64,000 nucleotides of DNA from Ammoniphilus resinae (GTDB lineage: Bacteria > Bacillota > Bacilli > Aneurinibacillales > RAOX-1), in NCBI RefSeq assembly GCF_017873965.1, contig NZ_JAGGKT010000009.1, positions 124,001 to 188,000 of the forward strand, read 5' to 3'. The notes beneath the pieces are model-generated. The model did not search any database. It worked only from the letters and a program-made list of their open reading frames with translations, and had not been told where the DNA came from. Positions 43,672 to 54,000 of the stretch are shown piece after piece. Position numbers and translations under genes: made by a program. Each line of letters opens with the position of its first letter. Position 1 is the first letter of the stretch.

Positions 43672-44403
43672 CTAGAAGGGTCCCTTGTAATCGCTCATAT
43701 CCGATTCTTTTTTGATATGATCTTCAAAACGGTCAACATACAACTGCTCATTTGGCAAAATCGCGGCGAAGGCTACTTCTTTAACGTCACCAATTCCTTG
43801 TGCTTGAAGTTGCAGCTTTAACCACTCGCGATCCTTTTTGCGTTGCTGTAAATTCTGCTCAATCAACAAGCCATCAATAATCACCTCTGTCATCATTTTT
43901 GCCGGGCTAACAGTGATTTGCAGGTCTTGTGGTGTAGCAGGTTGGTATTGGGCCTTTGGTAGAACAGACAGACTTCCCGTAGGTTCCATCACCGCGTAGG
44001 CAACTTGGGTAATGTCAAAAATATTTTTTTGCCGCAGCAACATGGTTAGCTCATCATACTTAATTTTCATTTTTGATAGATTATGCTCAAGAATTTTTCC
44101 GTCTTGAACAACAACCGTTGGTTCGGCATCAATCATTTTTGACAAAAACCTGTTTTTTAAAGTTACGTATTGGAAGGTGAAGGTAAGACCAACAAAAGTG
44201 GTAAGTCCTACCCAATGGACCCAGGCTGTGGAAGAGAGGTCAGTCGCAGCTGTTCCTCCGATGGAGCCAATCACAATCCCGTTAATGTAATCAAAATAGG
44301 ATAGATTGCCCATCTGCTGTTTACCAAGAATCCGCGTATAGATGAGCAGGGTCATAAAAGTAATAACGGCTCGAACAAAGACCACAATGGATTCTTCCAT
44401 CAT
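43672..44403 (-). CDS. DUF421 membrane protein (YetF/YcaP-like)
   Basis: A 243-residue protein. Three N-terminal membrane helices contain LLIYTRILGKQQMGNLSYFDYINGIVIGSIGG. A cytoplasmic or external YcaP domain follows, with VVQDGKILEHNLSKMKIKYDELTMLLRQK. The ATG at 44403 follows AGGGAGGTG by 7 bases. It precedes the DUF4363 gene, the usual pair. Members are linked to spore or envelope functions in Bacillus, but a precise role is not known. Confidence 0.87.
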   Translation of the reverse strand: MMEESIVVFVRAVITFMTLLIYTRILGKQQMGNLSYFDYINGIVIGSIGGTAATDLSSTAWVHWVGLTTFVGLTFTFQYVTLKNRFLSKMIDAEPTVVVQDGKILEHNLSKMKIKYDELTMLLRQKNIFDITQVAYAVMEPTGSLSVLPKAQYQPATPQDLQITVSPAKMMTEVIIDGLLIEQNLQQRKKDREWLKLQLQAQGIGDVKEVAFAAILPNEQLYVDRFEDHIKKESDMSDYKGPF

Positions 44404-44520
44404 TGGTAACACCTCCCTTGGAGCTTGGAAAATTTGGGTTTTCTCTGCTTAGTTTTTACCGATTGTTGGAAAAATATTTTTAATCATAAGGAGCAAGCTT
44501 TCCATCTGCATGACCAAGTA

Positions 44521-44550
44521 TTGGCTTTCTGTAAATTTTCATGGTAGAAT
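44521..44550 (+). promoter_or_regulatory. Promoter of the riboflavin operon
   Basis: TTGGCT at 44521-44526 and TAGAAT at 44545-44550 with an 18-base spacer, about 25 bp before the FMN riboswitch. Confidence 0.55.
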
Positions 44551-44574
44551 AGATAGACGATACAATTAAATAGA

Positions 44575-44713
44575 ATCCTTCGGGGCAGGGTGAAACTCCC
44601 GACCGGCGGTGATGGGGCTAGAACAAGTCCCTTAGTCCGTGAGCTGAGGTGATCAACCGATGCTGATTTGGTGCAATTCCAAAACCGACAGTACAGTCTG
44701 GATGGGAGAAGGG
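44575..44713 (+). ncRNA. FMN riboswitch (RFN element)
   Basis: The conserved RFN blocks appear in order. First comes TTCGGGGCAGGGTGAAACTC, then CCCGACCGGCGGTGAT, AGTCCGTGAGC, GGTGCAATTCC and AAAACCGACAGT, closing with GATGGGAGAAGG, which pairs back with the 5' end. It senses FMN and controls ribDE-BA-H downstream through the terminator at 44816. Confidence 0.97.
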
Positions 44714-44815
44714 TGAATGGTGAGAGTATGAACGGTCCGTTTATTGCAGTTTAACCGGTTTATTTGGGTCTGCAAAAATGAGATGTGCCATACTTTATTT
44801 GTCCATGCTAAAATC

Positions 44816-44852
44816 AATGCCCTTTTACAATTGTGAAAGGGCATTTAATTTT
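44816..44852 (+). terminator. Riboswitch-controlled terminator
   Basis: AATGCCCTTT and AAAGGGCATT form a strong stem with a 10-base loop, followed by TAATTTTG. It lies between the FMN aptamer and ribD. Confidence 0.85.
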
Positions 44853-44872
44853 GTAAGGGAGTTGAAGCGGTC

Positions 44873-45994
44873 TTGACCGTACACATACACGACCAATATT
44901 ATATGGACCTTGCCTTGCAATGGGCTAGCGCTATCGAAGGACAGACTCAACCGAATCCGAAGGTCGGGGCGGTCATTGTCAAGGATGGCGAAATTGTGGG
45001 AATCGGCACCCATCTAAAAGCAGGGGGACCACACGCAGAGGTTCATGCCCTCGCAATGGCAGGGGAGAAGGCAAAAGGGGCAACGGTTTATGTTACCCTT
45101 GAGCCTTGCAGCCACTATGGACGAACCCCGCCCTGTGCGGAAGCGCTAATGAAAGCTGGGGTAGCAAAGGTTGTGATTGCAACCTTAGACCCCAATCCCC
45201 TCGTTGCAGGCAGAGGGGCAGCCATGCTGCGTGACGCCGGGGTTGAAGTGGTGACAGGGGTTTGCGAGCAACAGTCCAACTTAATGAACGAGGTTTTTAA
45301 CAAATTCATTACCACTGGAATGCCTTTTGTCACGCTCAAAACCGCAATGACCTTAGATGGCAAGATTGCAACGGAAACCGGAAGCAGCCGCTGGATCACG
45401 GGTGATGAAGCACGCCAAGAGGTGCATCAGATGAGGCATACCAACCAAGCCATTTTGGTCGGGGTGGAAACGGTGCGAAAGGATGACCCGCAATTAACCA
45501 TACGGCTTCCACAGGGAGGAAACAATCCGATTCGGATCGTCCTCGATTCGACCTTACGGACACCCCTCGATGCGAAAGTCGTCAGAGATGGGGAAGCGGA
45601 AACCTGGATCTACACCACCACAACTGCAGCAGAGGAAACTGCGAAGGTCCAGGCCTTGGAAAAAAGGGGAGTCAAGGTCATTTCCTTGCCGGTAGAAGAT
45701 GGAGAACGGGGAATACCGATCCCCCAGATGCTCACCCACTTGGGTTCACAAAAAATCTCCTCCCTTCTGGTGGAAGGGGGAGCCCGGGTAAATGCCTCCT
45801 TCCTAAAAGAAATGGCTGTTGACAAGATCGTGAGCTATATCGCTCCGAAATTGGTGGGAGGAGAACACGCTCCTACTCCGATTGGCGGATTCGGCGTGCA
45901 GGAAATGGATCAAGCTATTCGTTTGACCCGGATGACCTATCGACAGGTTGGAGAGGATTTACGCATCGAGGGCTATCCGGAATGGAGGGAATAA
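44873..45994 (+). CDS. ribD: Bifunctional riboflavin deaminase/reductase RibD
   Basis: A 373-residue enzyme for the second and third steps of riboflavin synthesis. The N-terminal deaminase has its zinc motif in HAEVHALAM and EPCSHYGRTPPCAEA. The reductase domain begins at about residue 150 (FVTLKTAMTLDGKIATETGSSRWITG) and ends with LLVEGGARVNASFL. The TTG start at 44873 follows AAGGGAG by about 12 bases. First gene of the operon; ribE follows directly. Confidence 0.96.
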   Translation: MTVHIHDQYYMDLALQWASAIEGQTQPNPKVGAVIVKDGEIVGIGTHLKAGGPHAEVHALAMAGEKAKGATVYVTLEPCSHYGRTPPCAEALMKAGVAKVVIATLDPNPLVAGRGAAMLRDAGVEVVTGVCEQQSNLMNEVFNKFITTGMPFVTLKTAMTLDGKIATETGSSRWITGDEARQEVHQMRHTNQAILVGVETVRKDDPQLTIRLPQGGNNPIRIVLDSTLRTPLDAKVVRDGEAETWIYTTTTAAEETAKVQALEKRGVKVISLPVEDGERGIPIPQMLTHLGSQKISSLLVEGGARVNASFLKEMAVDKIVSYIAPKLVGGEHAPTPIGGFGVQEMDQAIRLTRMTYRQVGEDLRIEGYPEWRE

Positions 45995-46639
45995 ATGTTT
46001 ACAGGAATTATTGAAGAAATCGGCGTGTTGAAAGGCATCAAAAGAGGGGCAAACTGGCTTGTGCTGACGATTGGGGCCAACCGCGTGCTTGATCAAGTGC
46101 AGCTAGGGGACAGTATTGCTGTAAACGGGGTTTGTTTAACCGTAACTTCATTTAATGGGAATCAGTTTACAGTCGATGTGATGCCGGAAACTTTTGATAA
46201 AACCAATTTATGTGCCCTTTCCGTCGGCAGCAAACTCAATCTGGAGAGGGCTATGCAGGCTGGTGGGCGGTTTGGCGGGCATATTGTTTCTGGACACGTC
46301 GATGGGACAGGAAAAATAGCAGGGAAAACCAATTACGGGAATGCGGTGGTTTATCAAATTCAGACCGCGGAATCTTTGCTTTACTATTTAATACCTAAAG
46401 GGTCAATTACGATCGATGGAATCAGTTTAACCGTCTTGGATGTAGAAACGGATCATTTCACCGTTTCGATTATTCCCCACACCCAAGAGATGACGACATT
46501 GAAAGACCTGGGGATTGGTGACTTGGTGAATTTAGAATGCGATATGATCGGAAAATATATAGAAAAATTTATTCAGGCAAAAAAACCAACAACATCAAAG
46601 ATTAGCCGTGACTTTCTAGAACAGCACGGGTTTATCTAG
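45995..46639 (+). CDS. ribE: Riboflavin synthase alpha subunit RibE
   Basis: A 214-residue enzyme that dismutates two lumazines into riboflavin. It has two homologous lumazine-binding barrels. The first begins MFTGIIEEIG with SIAVNGVCLTV and the second has SITIDGISLTVLD; the GHIVSGHVDGTG motif lies at the junction. The start is adjacent to the ribD stop. The length is normal. Confidence 0.96.
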   Translation: MFTGIIEEIGVLKGIKRGANWLVLTIGANRVLDQVQLGDSIAVNGVCLTVTSFNGNQFTVDVMPETFDKTNLCALSVGSKLNLERAMQAGGRFGGHIVSGHVDGTGKIAGKTNYGNAVVYQIQTAESLLYYLIPKGSITIDGISLTVLDVETDHFTVSIIPHTQEMTTLKDLGIGDLVNLECDMIGKYIEKFIQAKKPTTSKISRDFLEQHGFI

Positions 46640-46654
46640 GGGGTGCAAAAATAG

Positions 46655-47848
46655 ATGTTCCATACAGTGGAGGAAGCCATTTATGATCTAATGCAAGGTA
46701 AGCCGGTTATCGTCGTCGATGACGAAGATCGGGAGAATGAGGGAGATCTGATTGCGTTAGCAGAAAAAACAACACCGGAAGTGATCAATTTTATGATCAC
46801 ATACGGGAAAGGGCTTGTCTGTGTCCCGATTACTGAAGAACGGGCTAAAGAACTGCAGCTAGAACCGATGGTCACACATAATACGGATGCACACGGAACA
46901 GCCTTTACCATTTCCGTCGATGCTTTCGATACGAGCACAGGGATCTCTGCTTTTGAGCGATCGAAGACCATCCAGGACCTTATTGACCCAAACAAGAAAG
47001 CTTTTCACTTCCGTCGGCCCGGCCATATTTTTCCGCTTATTGCTAAGGGTGGCGGGGTTATACGGAGAGCAGGGCATACGGAAGCTGCTGTGGACTTAGC
47101 TCGACTCTGTGGGGCGTATCCAGCCGGAGTGATTTGTGAAGTCATTAAGGAAGATGGGACGATGGCACGCCTTCCTCAATTGATGGAGATGGCTGAACAA
47201 CATGATTTGAAGATTATTTCTATCGAGCAGCTTATCAAATACCGCACTCAAAAAGACAAGTTAGTCCATCGTGCTGCCGAAATCTCAATGCCGACAAAAA
47301 TTGGCGAATTTCGAATGATAGCCTACACTAATGAAGTGAATGAAAAGGAACATTTAGCTCTGGTTAAAGGGACTATTGATCCAAATGTGCCAACCCTGGT
47401 TCGTGTACACTCCGAATGTTTAACAGGGGATATCTTCCATTCTGAGCGGTGTGATTGTGGACCACAGCTTGATCGGGCATTGGAAATGATTGAAGAAGCG
47501 GGGAATGGCGTACTGCTCTATATGCGTCAGGAAGGAAGAGGCATCGGCTTGATCAACAAACTGAAAGCCTACAAGCTTCAAGAGGAAGGTTATGATACCG
47601 TAGAGGCCAATGAAAAGCTAGGTTTCCCCGCAGATTTGCGCGATTATGGAATTGGGGCGCAAATTCTAAGAGACCTGGGTGTCGGCAAAATCCGCTTGAT
47701 GACTAATAATCCGAAGAAAATTAAAGGATTGAATGGTTATGGGCTGGAGGTTGTGGAGCGTGTACCGCTGCAAACCGGCCGCAACATAAATAACGAGCAT
47801 TATTTAGAAACAAAGAAAAATAAAATGGGTCATATGTTGAACCTGTAG
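46655..47848 (+). CDS. ribBA: RibBA: DHBP synthase / GTP cyclohydrolase II
   Basis: A 397-residue fusion for the two entry steps of the pathway. The N-terminal DHBP synthase has [10 protein letters not shown] near residue 25 and [15 protein letters not shown] near 135. The C-terminal GTP cyclohydrolase II has the zinc cysteines in [17 protein letters not shown] near 255, and [15 protein letters not shown] follows. The fusion is usual in Bacillales. It makes both precursors used by RibD and RibH. Confidence 0.97.
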   Translation: MFHTVEEAIYDLMQGKPVIVVDDEDRENEGDLIALAEKTTPEVINFMITYGKGLVCVPITEERAKELQLEPMVTHNTDAHGTAFTISVDAFDTSTGISAFERSKTIQDLIDPNKKAFHFRRPGHIFPLIAKGGGVIRRAGHTEAAVDLARLCGAYPAGVICEVIKEDGTMARLPQLMEMAEQHDLKIISIEQLIKYRTQKDKLVHRAAEISMPTKIGEFRMIAYTNEVNEKEHLALVKGTIDPNVPTLVRVHSECLTGDIFHSERCDCGPQLDRALEMIEEAGNGVLLYMRQEGRGIGLINKLKAYKLQEEGYDTVEANEKLGFPADLRDYGIGAQILRDLGVGKIRLMTNNPKKIKGLNGYGLEVVERVPLQTGRNINNEHYLETKKNKMGHMLNL

Positions 47849-47868
47849 AAAAAAGGAGAAAAAGAGAA

Positions 47869-48336
47869 ATGGCAAAGATATATGAAGGAAATCTTGTAGG
47901 ATCAGGTTTAAGATTTGGTATCGTTGTTGGACGTTTCAATGAGTTTATTACCTCCAAGCTGTTGAGTGGGGCTTTAGATGCATTAAAAAGACATGGGGTA
48001 GAAGATGACGATGTAGAAGTGGCCTGGGTTCCAGGTGCTTTTGAAATCTCCCTGATCACCAAGAAAATGGCGGAAAGCGGAAAATATGATGCGGTGATTA
48101 CCTTAGGCACCATAATTCGCGGAGCCACCCCGCATTTTGATTTTGTATCCAATGAAGTGGCAAAAGGGGTCGCGGCAATTGGTTTGCAAACCGGGGTGCC
48201 AACTATTTTCGGTGTGTTGACAACCGATACGATTGAGCAGGCGATTGAACGTGCCGGTACAAAAGCGGGTAACAAAGGATGGGACGCAGCTACTTCCGCG
48301 ATTGAAATGGCTAACCTGTCCAGAGAGTTTCAATAA
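47869..48336 (+). CDS. ribH: Lumazine synthase RibH
   Basis: A 155-residue subunit of the lumazine synthase shell, with [31 protein letters not shown] and [22 protein letters not shown] carrying the catalytic His. It joins the RibBA product with the RibD product. Last gene of the operon; a strong terminator follows. Confidence 0.97.
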   Translation: MAKIYEGNLVGSGLRFGIVVGRFNEFITSKLLSGALDALKRHGVEDDDVEVAWVPGAFEISLITKKMAESGKYDAVITLGTIIRGATPHFDFVSNEVAKGVAAIGLQTGVPTIFGVLTTDTIEQAIERAGTKAGNKGWDAATSAIEMANLSREFQ

Positions 48337-48347
48337 TACAATACAAA

Positions 48348-48384
48348 AAAGAGGATACTCAACATGGAGTATCCTCTTTTCTCA
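48348..48384. terminator. Terminator of the rib operon
   Basis: AAAGAGGATACTC at 48348-48360 pairs perfectly with GAGTATCCTCTTT at 48367-48379, flanked by A6 and a T-rich stretch. The 200 bp from here to trpS holds nothing I can identify. Confidence 0.93.
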
Positions 48385-48582
48385 TTTTTTTCGGAGAAGT
48401 CGGTACAGCTTAGTAAAAAGGCCCCAAACCGTACTTTGTGGTACACGAATAAATTTAAAATGATTGGGGTTGTGTTCCATTTTGATCACCTGTCATTAAA
48501 CAGTAGATGCACCAATCGTGACTGCAGCATCTCCTTGCTTCATTATATGCTGGTGAACAAAGTTCGGTTCAGCCTCTATTCC

Positions 48583-49575
<993 letters not shown>

Positions 49576-49732
49576 TTATCGCATCCTACATATAATTTTC
49601 TTTTTGTAATCATATCGCATTATCTATTGGCCCGGCAAGTCGAAAGGATTTTAATCTATTCAAAATTTTGGTATAATAAACCATGCGGACAAGCAGAGTG
49701 GACAACTATTAAGAAAAAAGGGGATTGAATCA

Positions 49733-50611
49733 ATGCTTCAACCAAGTACGACAGCTATTGGGTTTATTGGACTAGGCGTAATGGGAAAGAGTATGGCCTC
49801 CAATATTATGAAGGCGGGCTATACAGTAAATGTTTATAACCGTACAAAATCAAAGGCGGAAGATCTGATAGAGCAAGGAGCAAACTGGAAGGATACTGTA
49901 GCTGAAGTTGCTTCCTCTTCGCAAGTGATCATCACGATCGTGGGGTATCCGAAGGATGTAGAGGAAGTGTATCTAGGGGAAAATGGTATCTTGCAAAATG
50001 CCAAAGAAGGAACATATCTCATTGATATGACTACATCTGATCCATCTTTGGCACAGAAGATCTATAAAGAGGCAAAGGAAAAGAACATGTATGCGTTGGA
50101 TGCCCCTGTTTCCGGTGGGGATGTTGGAGCAAGGGAAGCTAGACTTGCGATCATGGTCGGTGGGGATGAAGAAGTATTTAATCAGATCCTGCCTATCTTC
50201 CAGTTAATGGGGAAAAACATTGTTTTACAGGGACCTGCAGGTGCTGGTCAGCATACGAAAATGGCCAATCAGATCGCGATCGCATCCAATATGATTGGTG
50301 TTTGTGAAGCGATGGTTTACGCGAAAAAGGCAGGACTTGATCCTTCGCAAGTGCTCCAGAGTATCGAAACAGGAGCTGCAGGAAGCTGGTCGTTGAGCAA
50401 TCTGGCTCCGCGGATGATTGCCGGCAACTTTGACCCTGGATTCTATGTGAAGCATTTTATCAAGGATATGGGAATTGCTTTAGAAGCGGCTAAGGAAATG
50501 GGTTTAAGCACACCTGGATTAGAATTATCCAAGTCCCTCTATGATGAGTTGGCATCACAAGGTGAAGAGAACAGCGGCACACAGGCTCTGTTCAAATTAC
50601 TTGATAAATAG
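49733..50611 (+). CDS. Beta-hydroxyacid dehydrogenase family
   Basis: A 292-residue NAD(P)-dependent dehydrogenase of the 3-hydroxyisobutyrate / tartronate-semialdehyde reductase family. The cofactor motif is GFIGLGVMGKSMASNIMKAG at residues 11-30, the substrate motif DAPVSGGDVGAREARL near 123, and the catalytic Lys in GAGQHTKMANQIAIASNM near 170. The exact substrate is unclear. The next gene, a LarA-like protein, starts 13 bp downstream. Confidence 0.9.
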   Translation: MLQPSTTAIGFIGLGVMGKSMASNIMKAGYTVNVYNRTKSKAEDLIEQGANWKDTVAEVASSSQVIITIVGYPKDVEEVYLGENGILQNAKEGTYLIDMTTSDPSLAQKIYKEAKEKNMYALDAPVSGGDVGAREARLAIMVGGDEEVFNQILPIFQLMGKNIVLQGPAGAGQHTKMANQIAIASNMIGVCEAMVYAKKAGLDPSQVLQSIETGAAGSWSLSNLAPRMIAGNFDPGFYVKHFIKDMGIALEAAKEMGLSTPGLELSKSLYDELASQGEENSGTQALFKLLDK

Positions 50612-50624
50612 GGCGGGGCGCGAG

Positions 50625-51884
50625 ATGGATATGAAACTGCCAACCTTTGTAAAAATTAAACAACATTTTCATGGACCTCGTGTGGAAAACATTGATGCCA
50701 CCGTTGCCGAGCAATTAAGGAATATTCAAGTTCGCGACCGGGTAAAGCCAGGGATGCGGATAGCTATCACTGCAGGCAGCCGTGGTGTGGCTAATATTGC
50801 TCGTATTTTGAAGGCTTTGATTGCAGAGCTAAAAGGCATGGGCACAGATCCTTTCATTATTCCAGCAATGGGAAGCCACGGTGGGGCAACTGCCGAAGGG
50901 CAGGTAGAAGTCCTCCATAGTTATGGAATAACCGAGGATTACTGCGGAGCCAAAATTTTATCCTCGATGGAAGTCGTGCAAGTAGGGGAAACCCCGGCAG
51001 GGATGCCTGTCTATATCGACAAATATGCTTCTGAAGCCGATGCGATCATCATTGTCGGCCGAATCAAGGTACATACCGATTTTAAATCACCGATCGGAAT
51101 CGAAAGCGGCCTGATGAAGATGGCTTCCATTGGACTTGGTAAGCACAAGCAGGCTTTAACCATCCATACTTACGGCGTGCAGGGAATTCGTGATATGATG
51201 CCGGAAGTCGCCAAGGTTGTTTTGGAGAAATGCCAAATCCTGTGCGGCGTTGGGATTATTGAAAATGCATTCGAGCAAACTGCCAAAATTGAAGCCATTC
51301 TACCAGCGCAGATCCCTCAGAGGGAAAGGGAATTGTTGAAGGAGTCTGCTGCGCTTATGCCCAAGCTTCCCATCGAAGAACTGGATCTTCTGTGGGTCGG
51401 TGAGATCGGCAAAAATTTTAGCGGGACAGGAATGGATACCAATATTATCGGCCGTCTTCGCATTCTTGGAACCGAGGAACCCGCATCACCCCGGATTAAA
51501 TACCTGATCGCCAGCGATTTAAGTGAAGAAACCCATGGAAACGCCTTAGGGATAGGCTTGGCTGACTTAACCACGAAGCGTTTATTTGATAAAATTGATT
51601 ACCAGAAAATGAATGAAAATGTCATCACAAGTACATTTCTTCATCGGGCGATGATCCCAATCGTCATGGAAAATGACCGCGAAGCCTTTACGGCAGCTCT
51701 TCGGGCAACGTGGGGGATCCAATCGGAAAATGCGCGGATCATGTGCATTCCCAATACACTGCATTTGGAACATCTCTTGATATCTTCCAACCTATTAGAT
51801 GAGGTGAAAGGGCTCGAACATGTGGAAGTGATTGGGGAGCCGCAGGAGTTGGCGTTTGATGAAGCTGGGTATTTAAAATTTTAG
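50625..51884 (+). CDS. LarA-like (lactate-racemase domain) protein
   Basis: A 419-residue protein with an N-terminal LarA/DUF2088-type Rossmann domain: RIAITAGSRGVANIARILK, then PAMGSHGGATAEGQVEVL and HTDFKSPIGIESGLMKMASIGLGKHKQA. Authentic lactate racemases bind a nickel-pincer cofactor through Lys and His residues; some matching residues are visible, but I cannot confirm the full set. The ATG at 50625 follows GGGGCG. It is probably co-transcribed with the dehydrogenase before it, suggesting hydroxyacid metabolism. Confidence 0.78.
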   Translation: MDMKLPTFVKIKQHFHGPRVENIDATVAEQLRNIQVRDRVKPGMRIAITAGSRGVANIARILKALIAELKGMGTDPFIIPAMGSHGGATAEGQVEVLHSYGITEDYCGAKILSSMEVVQVGETPAGMPVYIDKYASEADAIIIVGRIKVHTDFKSPIGIESGLMKMASIGLGKHKQALTIHTYGVQGIRDMMPEVAKVVLEKCQILCGVGIIENAFEQTAKIEAILPAQIPQRERELLKESAALMPKLPIEELDLLWVGEIGKNFSGTGMDTNIIGRLRILGTEEPASPRIKYLIASDLSEETHGNALGIGLADLTTKRLFDKIDYQKMNENVITSTFLHRAMIPIVMENDREAFTAALRATWGIQSENARIMCIPNTLHLEHLLISSNLLDEVKGLEHVEVIGEPQELAFDEAGYLKF

Positions 51885-51899
51885 TCGAAGAAGAGAAAT

Positions 51900-51935
51900 G
51901 AGGACTACCGTTTGGGAGGTGGTCCTCTATTTTAT
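51900..51935 (+). terminator. Terminator after the LarA-like gene
   Basis: GAGGACTACC and GGTGGTCCTC form a 10-bp stem with one G-T pair, followed by TATTTTAT. Confidence 0.75.
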
Positions 51936-52061
51936 ATGCACCATAACCAAAAATTATCTGGAATATAATTTAGTCTTATGTATAATATATATTGGCACAT
52001 ATACAATGGTGTTAATCACTCGAACAATATATTAGAGATTTTGAAGGGAGTTTATCATTTC

Positions 52062-52736
52062 ATGAAAAAATTAATGAGTCTATTCATAGCAGGTCTGCTT
52101 AGTGTTTCCTTGGTTGGATGTGGAGCAGGGTCTGGAGGCGGAGAGCAAGGCATAAAAGGTACACCTACTGTAGCCGAAGAAGGGGTCGAAGTTAGCCAAG
52201 AGCATCCGCTAGTGATCGATAAAGAAGCAAAAACCATTAAGGTTTATGCAACGGTTAATGGAAAGTATACGGTTGAGCCTACTCGTCATGGTTTGAATTT
52301 TTCTGAAGGAAAATACGGGGATCAAGCACTGTTCACTTCCTTCGCTAACCCAACCAATTTTCATGATGCGATGGTGGAAATTGGGGGTACGCCCGGAAAT
52401 AACCTGACGCCTGACACAGCTGGACAACAGATTGAAGGGTCTGATGTGGATGTAACAGTGACATGGGATGGCGCACCAAAGGAATTTACGATGTCTGAGG
52501 TAGTGAACGATTCAACCGGCAAACCGATTCAATATAAATTTGGCGGAAATCGTGAACGCTCCATTGAAGCTTTCACAGGGTGTCTTGCATGTTTTGACAG
52601 CTGTCCAGTAGGAATTACAAGCAACAGCTCACATATGCAAGGGGAATTTGCCAACAAGGAAGTTGAATTTAGAGGAAATAAGGATGTTCTGCCTGCAGAC
52701 GGAACTCCTGTAGTGGTTACCTTTAAGTTGTCGTAA
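52062..52736 (+). CDS. YdjY-like iron-sulphur lipoprotein
   Basis: A 224-residue exported lipoprotein (lipobox LVGCG at about residue 20) with a beta-rich domain. A C-terminal cysteine motif CLACFDSCPVG has the CxxCxxxCP form of a half ferredoxin. It resembles E. coli YdjY, a ferredoxin-like protein of the ydjXYZ-ynj region. VIDKEAKTIKVYATVNGKYTVEPTRHGLNFSEGKYGD is the other conserved part. The ATG at 52062 gives a proper signal peptide; upstream extension does not. It opens the 52-60 kb accessory cluster and is followed by a hairpin that may reduce read-through. The extracellular location suggests an electron-transfer or metal-binding role; this is inference. Confidence 0.8.
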   Translation: MKKLMSLFIAGLLSVSLVGCGAGSGGGEQGIKGTPTVAEEGVEVSQEHPLVIDKEAKTIKVYATVNGKYTVEPTRHGLNFSEGKYGDQALFTSFANPTNFHDAMVEIGGTPGNNLTPDTAGQQIEGSDVDVTVTWDGAPKEFTMSEVVNDSTGKPIQYKFGGNRERSIEAFTGCLACFDSCPVGITSNSSHMQGEFANKEVEFRGNKDVLPADGTPVVVTFKLS

Positions 52737-52755
52737 TAAAAACGAAATCAGACAC

Positions 52756-52789
52756 CAAGGCATAAACATTAGGTTTATGCCTTGATTTC
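52756..52789 (+). terminator. Strong hairpin between ydjY-like and TVP38 genes
   Basis: CAAGGCATAAAC at 52756-52767 pairs perfectly with GTTTATGCCTTG at 52773-52784 across a 5-base loop. Only ATTTCT follows, so it may attenuate or stabilise RNA and need not fully terminate. Confidence 0.7.
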
Positions 52790-52817
52790 TATACTTTAAA
52801 CGGAAAGAGGAAAGATA

Positions 52818-53963
52818 ATGGGATCATCGACACGATGGTGGAAGGGGCTTCTCGGACTTCTCAATGCCATATTGCTGCCAACGATTGCTGGATTGGGTTT
52901 GGCTAGTCTTTTGATTCAGTCAACCTGGCTGGATATGCGTGCTGATCTGGGGGCTCTTTCGCCTACGTTCGTTATCTTTGCAGTAATCATTTATCTGTTA
53001 AACCAAATGTATCAGCTGGATCGTTGGACGTATTGGGAAAATAAAAAAGTGGTCTGGCTTATCCTTCTTGGGGCACTGCTAATCATCCTGATCGTCAACC
53101 GTTTTGATTGGGATGCACTTACGATTGTTCCTGCCTCGACGCTTCGTGACGGATTTAAGCTGACATTTTTAACCTTGAATCAAGTCAATATTCTGCTGAT
53201 CGTTCTTTTGGTGCTGGGCGCTGTTGTTTCTTGGCAGTATCAAAAAATAAAACTTCATAAAATGGGGAGAAAAATCGTGACAAAAAAACAACGCACACAA
53301 ATCGCTCTGCTTCTGGCAGTAGCCTTTGTTTTTGTACTTCTTTATCTGGTCCAACCAGGTGTCCGTTATTTTGTTAACGAAGCGAGTGCAAAGCTAGCTT
53401 CCGCGGACATCGAGGCTTTTAAAAATTATCTCCAATCCTTTGGGATCTGGGCTCCAATTTTATCTGCCGTTTTAATGATCCTGCAGTCTGTAGTTGCCCC
53501 GCTTCCCGCTTTTGTAATTACCTTTGCCAATGGGATGCTGTTTGGTGCCTTTTGGGGTGGGTTGCTCTCCTGGAGCAGTGCTATGCTTGGAGCTGCCCTC
53601 TGCTATTGGATTGCCCGCGCACTGGGACGCCCGGTTGTGGAGAAATTAGTAAGTAAAAGTGCAGTGGACTGGACCGACAAGTTTTTTGATCGTTATGGGA
53701 AACATTCCGTGTTGCTTGCGCGTTTGCTGCCCATTGTTTCGTTTGACCTAGTCAGCTATGGAGCTGGATTAACATCAATGAGATTTTGGGGGTTCTTTGT
53801 TGCGACCGGAATTGGGCAGGCACCTGCAACCATTCTTTATTCCTATTTAGGGCAAACGGCTTCAGGATCCGTGAAGATTTTATTCTGGGTCTTTATTATT
53901 GTGATCTGTTTGGCGATCTTAATCGCCGCTTGGAAGAAGAGATCCTCTTTGCTTCACAATTAG
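52818..53963 (+). CDS. TVP38/TMEM64 protein with extra N-terminal membrane domain
   Basis: A 381-residue membrane protein. The C-terminal 220 residues are a TVP38/TMEM64 (YdjX/YdjZ, SNARE-associated or VTT) domain: FGIWAPILSAVLMILQSVVAPLPAFVITFANGMLFGAFWGGLLSW with GRPVVEKL, then LLARLLPIVSFDLVSYGAGLTSMRF. The N-terminal 150 residues add about four further helices not found in E. coli YdjX or YdjZ. The two parts are joined near the basic MGRKIVTKKQR. VTT proteins are DedA relatives linked to lipid or small-ion transport. It is followed after 37 bp by a second TVP38 gene. Confidence 0.85.
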   Translation: MGSSTRWWKGLLGLLNAILLPTIAGLGLASLLIQSTWLDMRADLGALSPTFVIFAVIIYLLNQMYQLDRWTYWENKKVVWLILLGALLIILIVNRFDWDALTIVPASTLRDGFKLTFLTLNQVNILLIVLLVLGAVVSWQYQKIKLHKMGRKIVTKKQRTQIALLLAVAFVFVLLYLVQPGVRYFVNEASAKLASADIEAFKNYLQSFGIWAPILSAVLMILQSVVAPLPAFVITFANGMLFGAFWGGLLSWSSAMLGAALCYWIARALGRPVVEKLVSKSAVDWTDKFFDRYGKHSVLLARLLPIVSFDLVSYGAGLTSMRFWGFFVATGIGQAPATILYSYLGQTASGSVKILFWVFIIVICLAILIAAWKKRSSLLHN

Positions 53964-54000
53964 CAAGGAAAGCGAACTTCCTGGCAGTTAGGAGGAAGAC

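Noticed and set aside
47721-48275. 184-codon open frame on the minus strand
   Set aside because: Antisense to ribBA and ribH, both unambiguous; low-complexity translation.
48385-48582. Possible small RNA or decayed gene between ribH and trpS
   Set aside because: No open frame of quality, promoter pair or stable structure could be supported.
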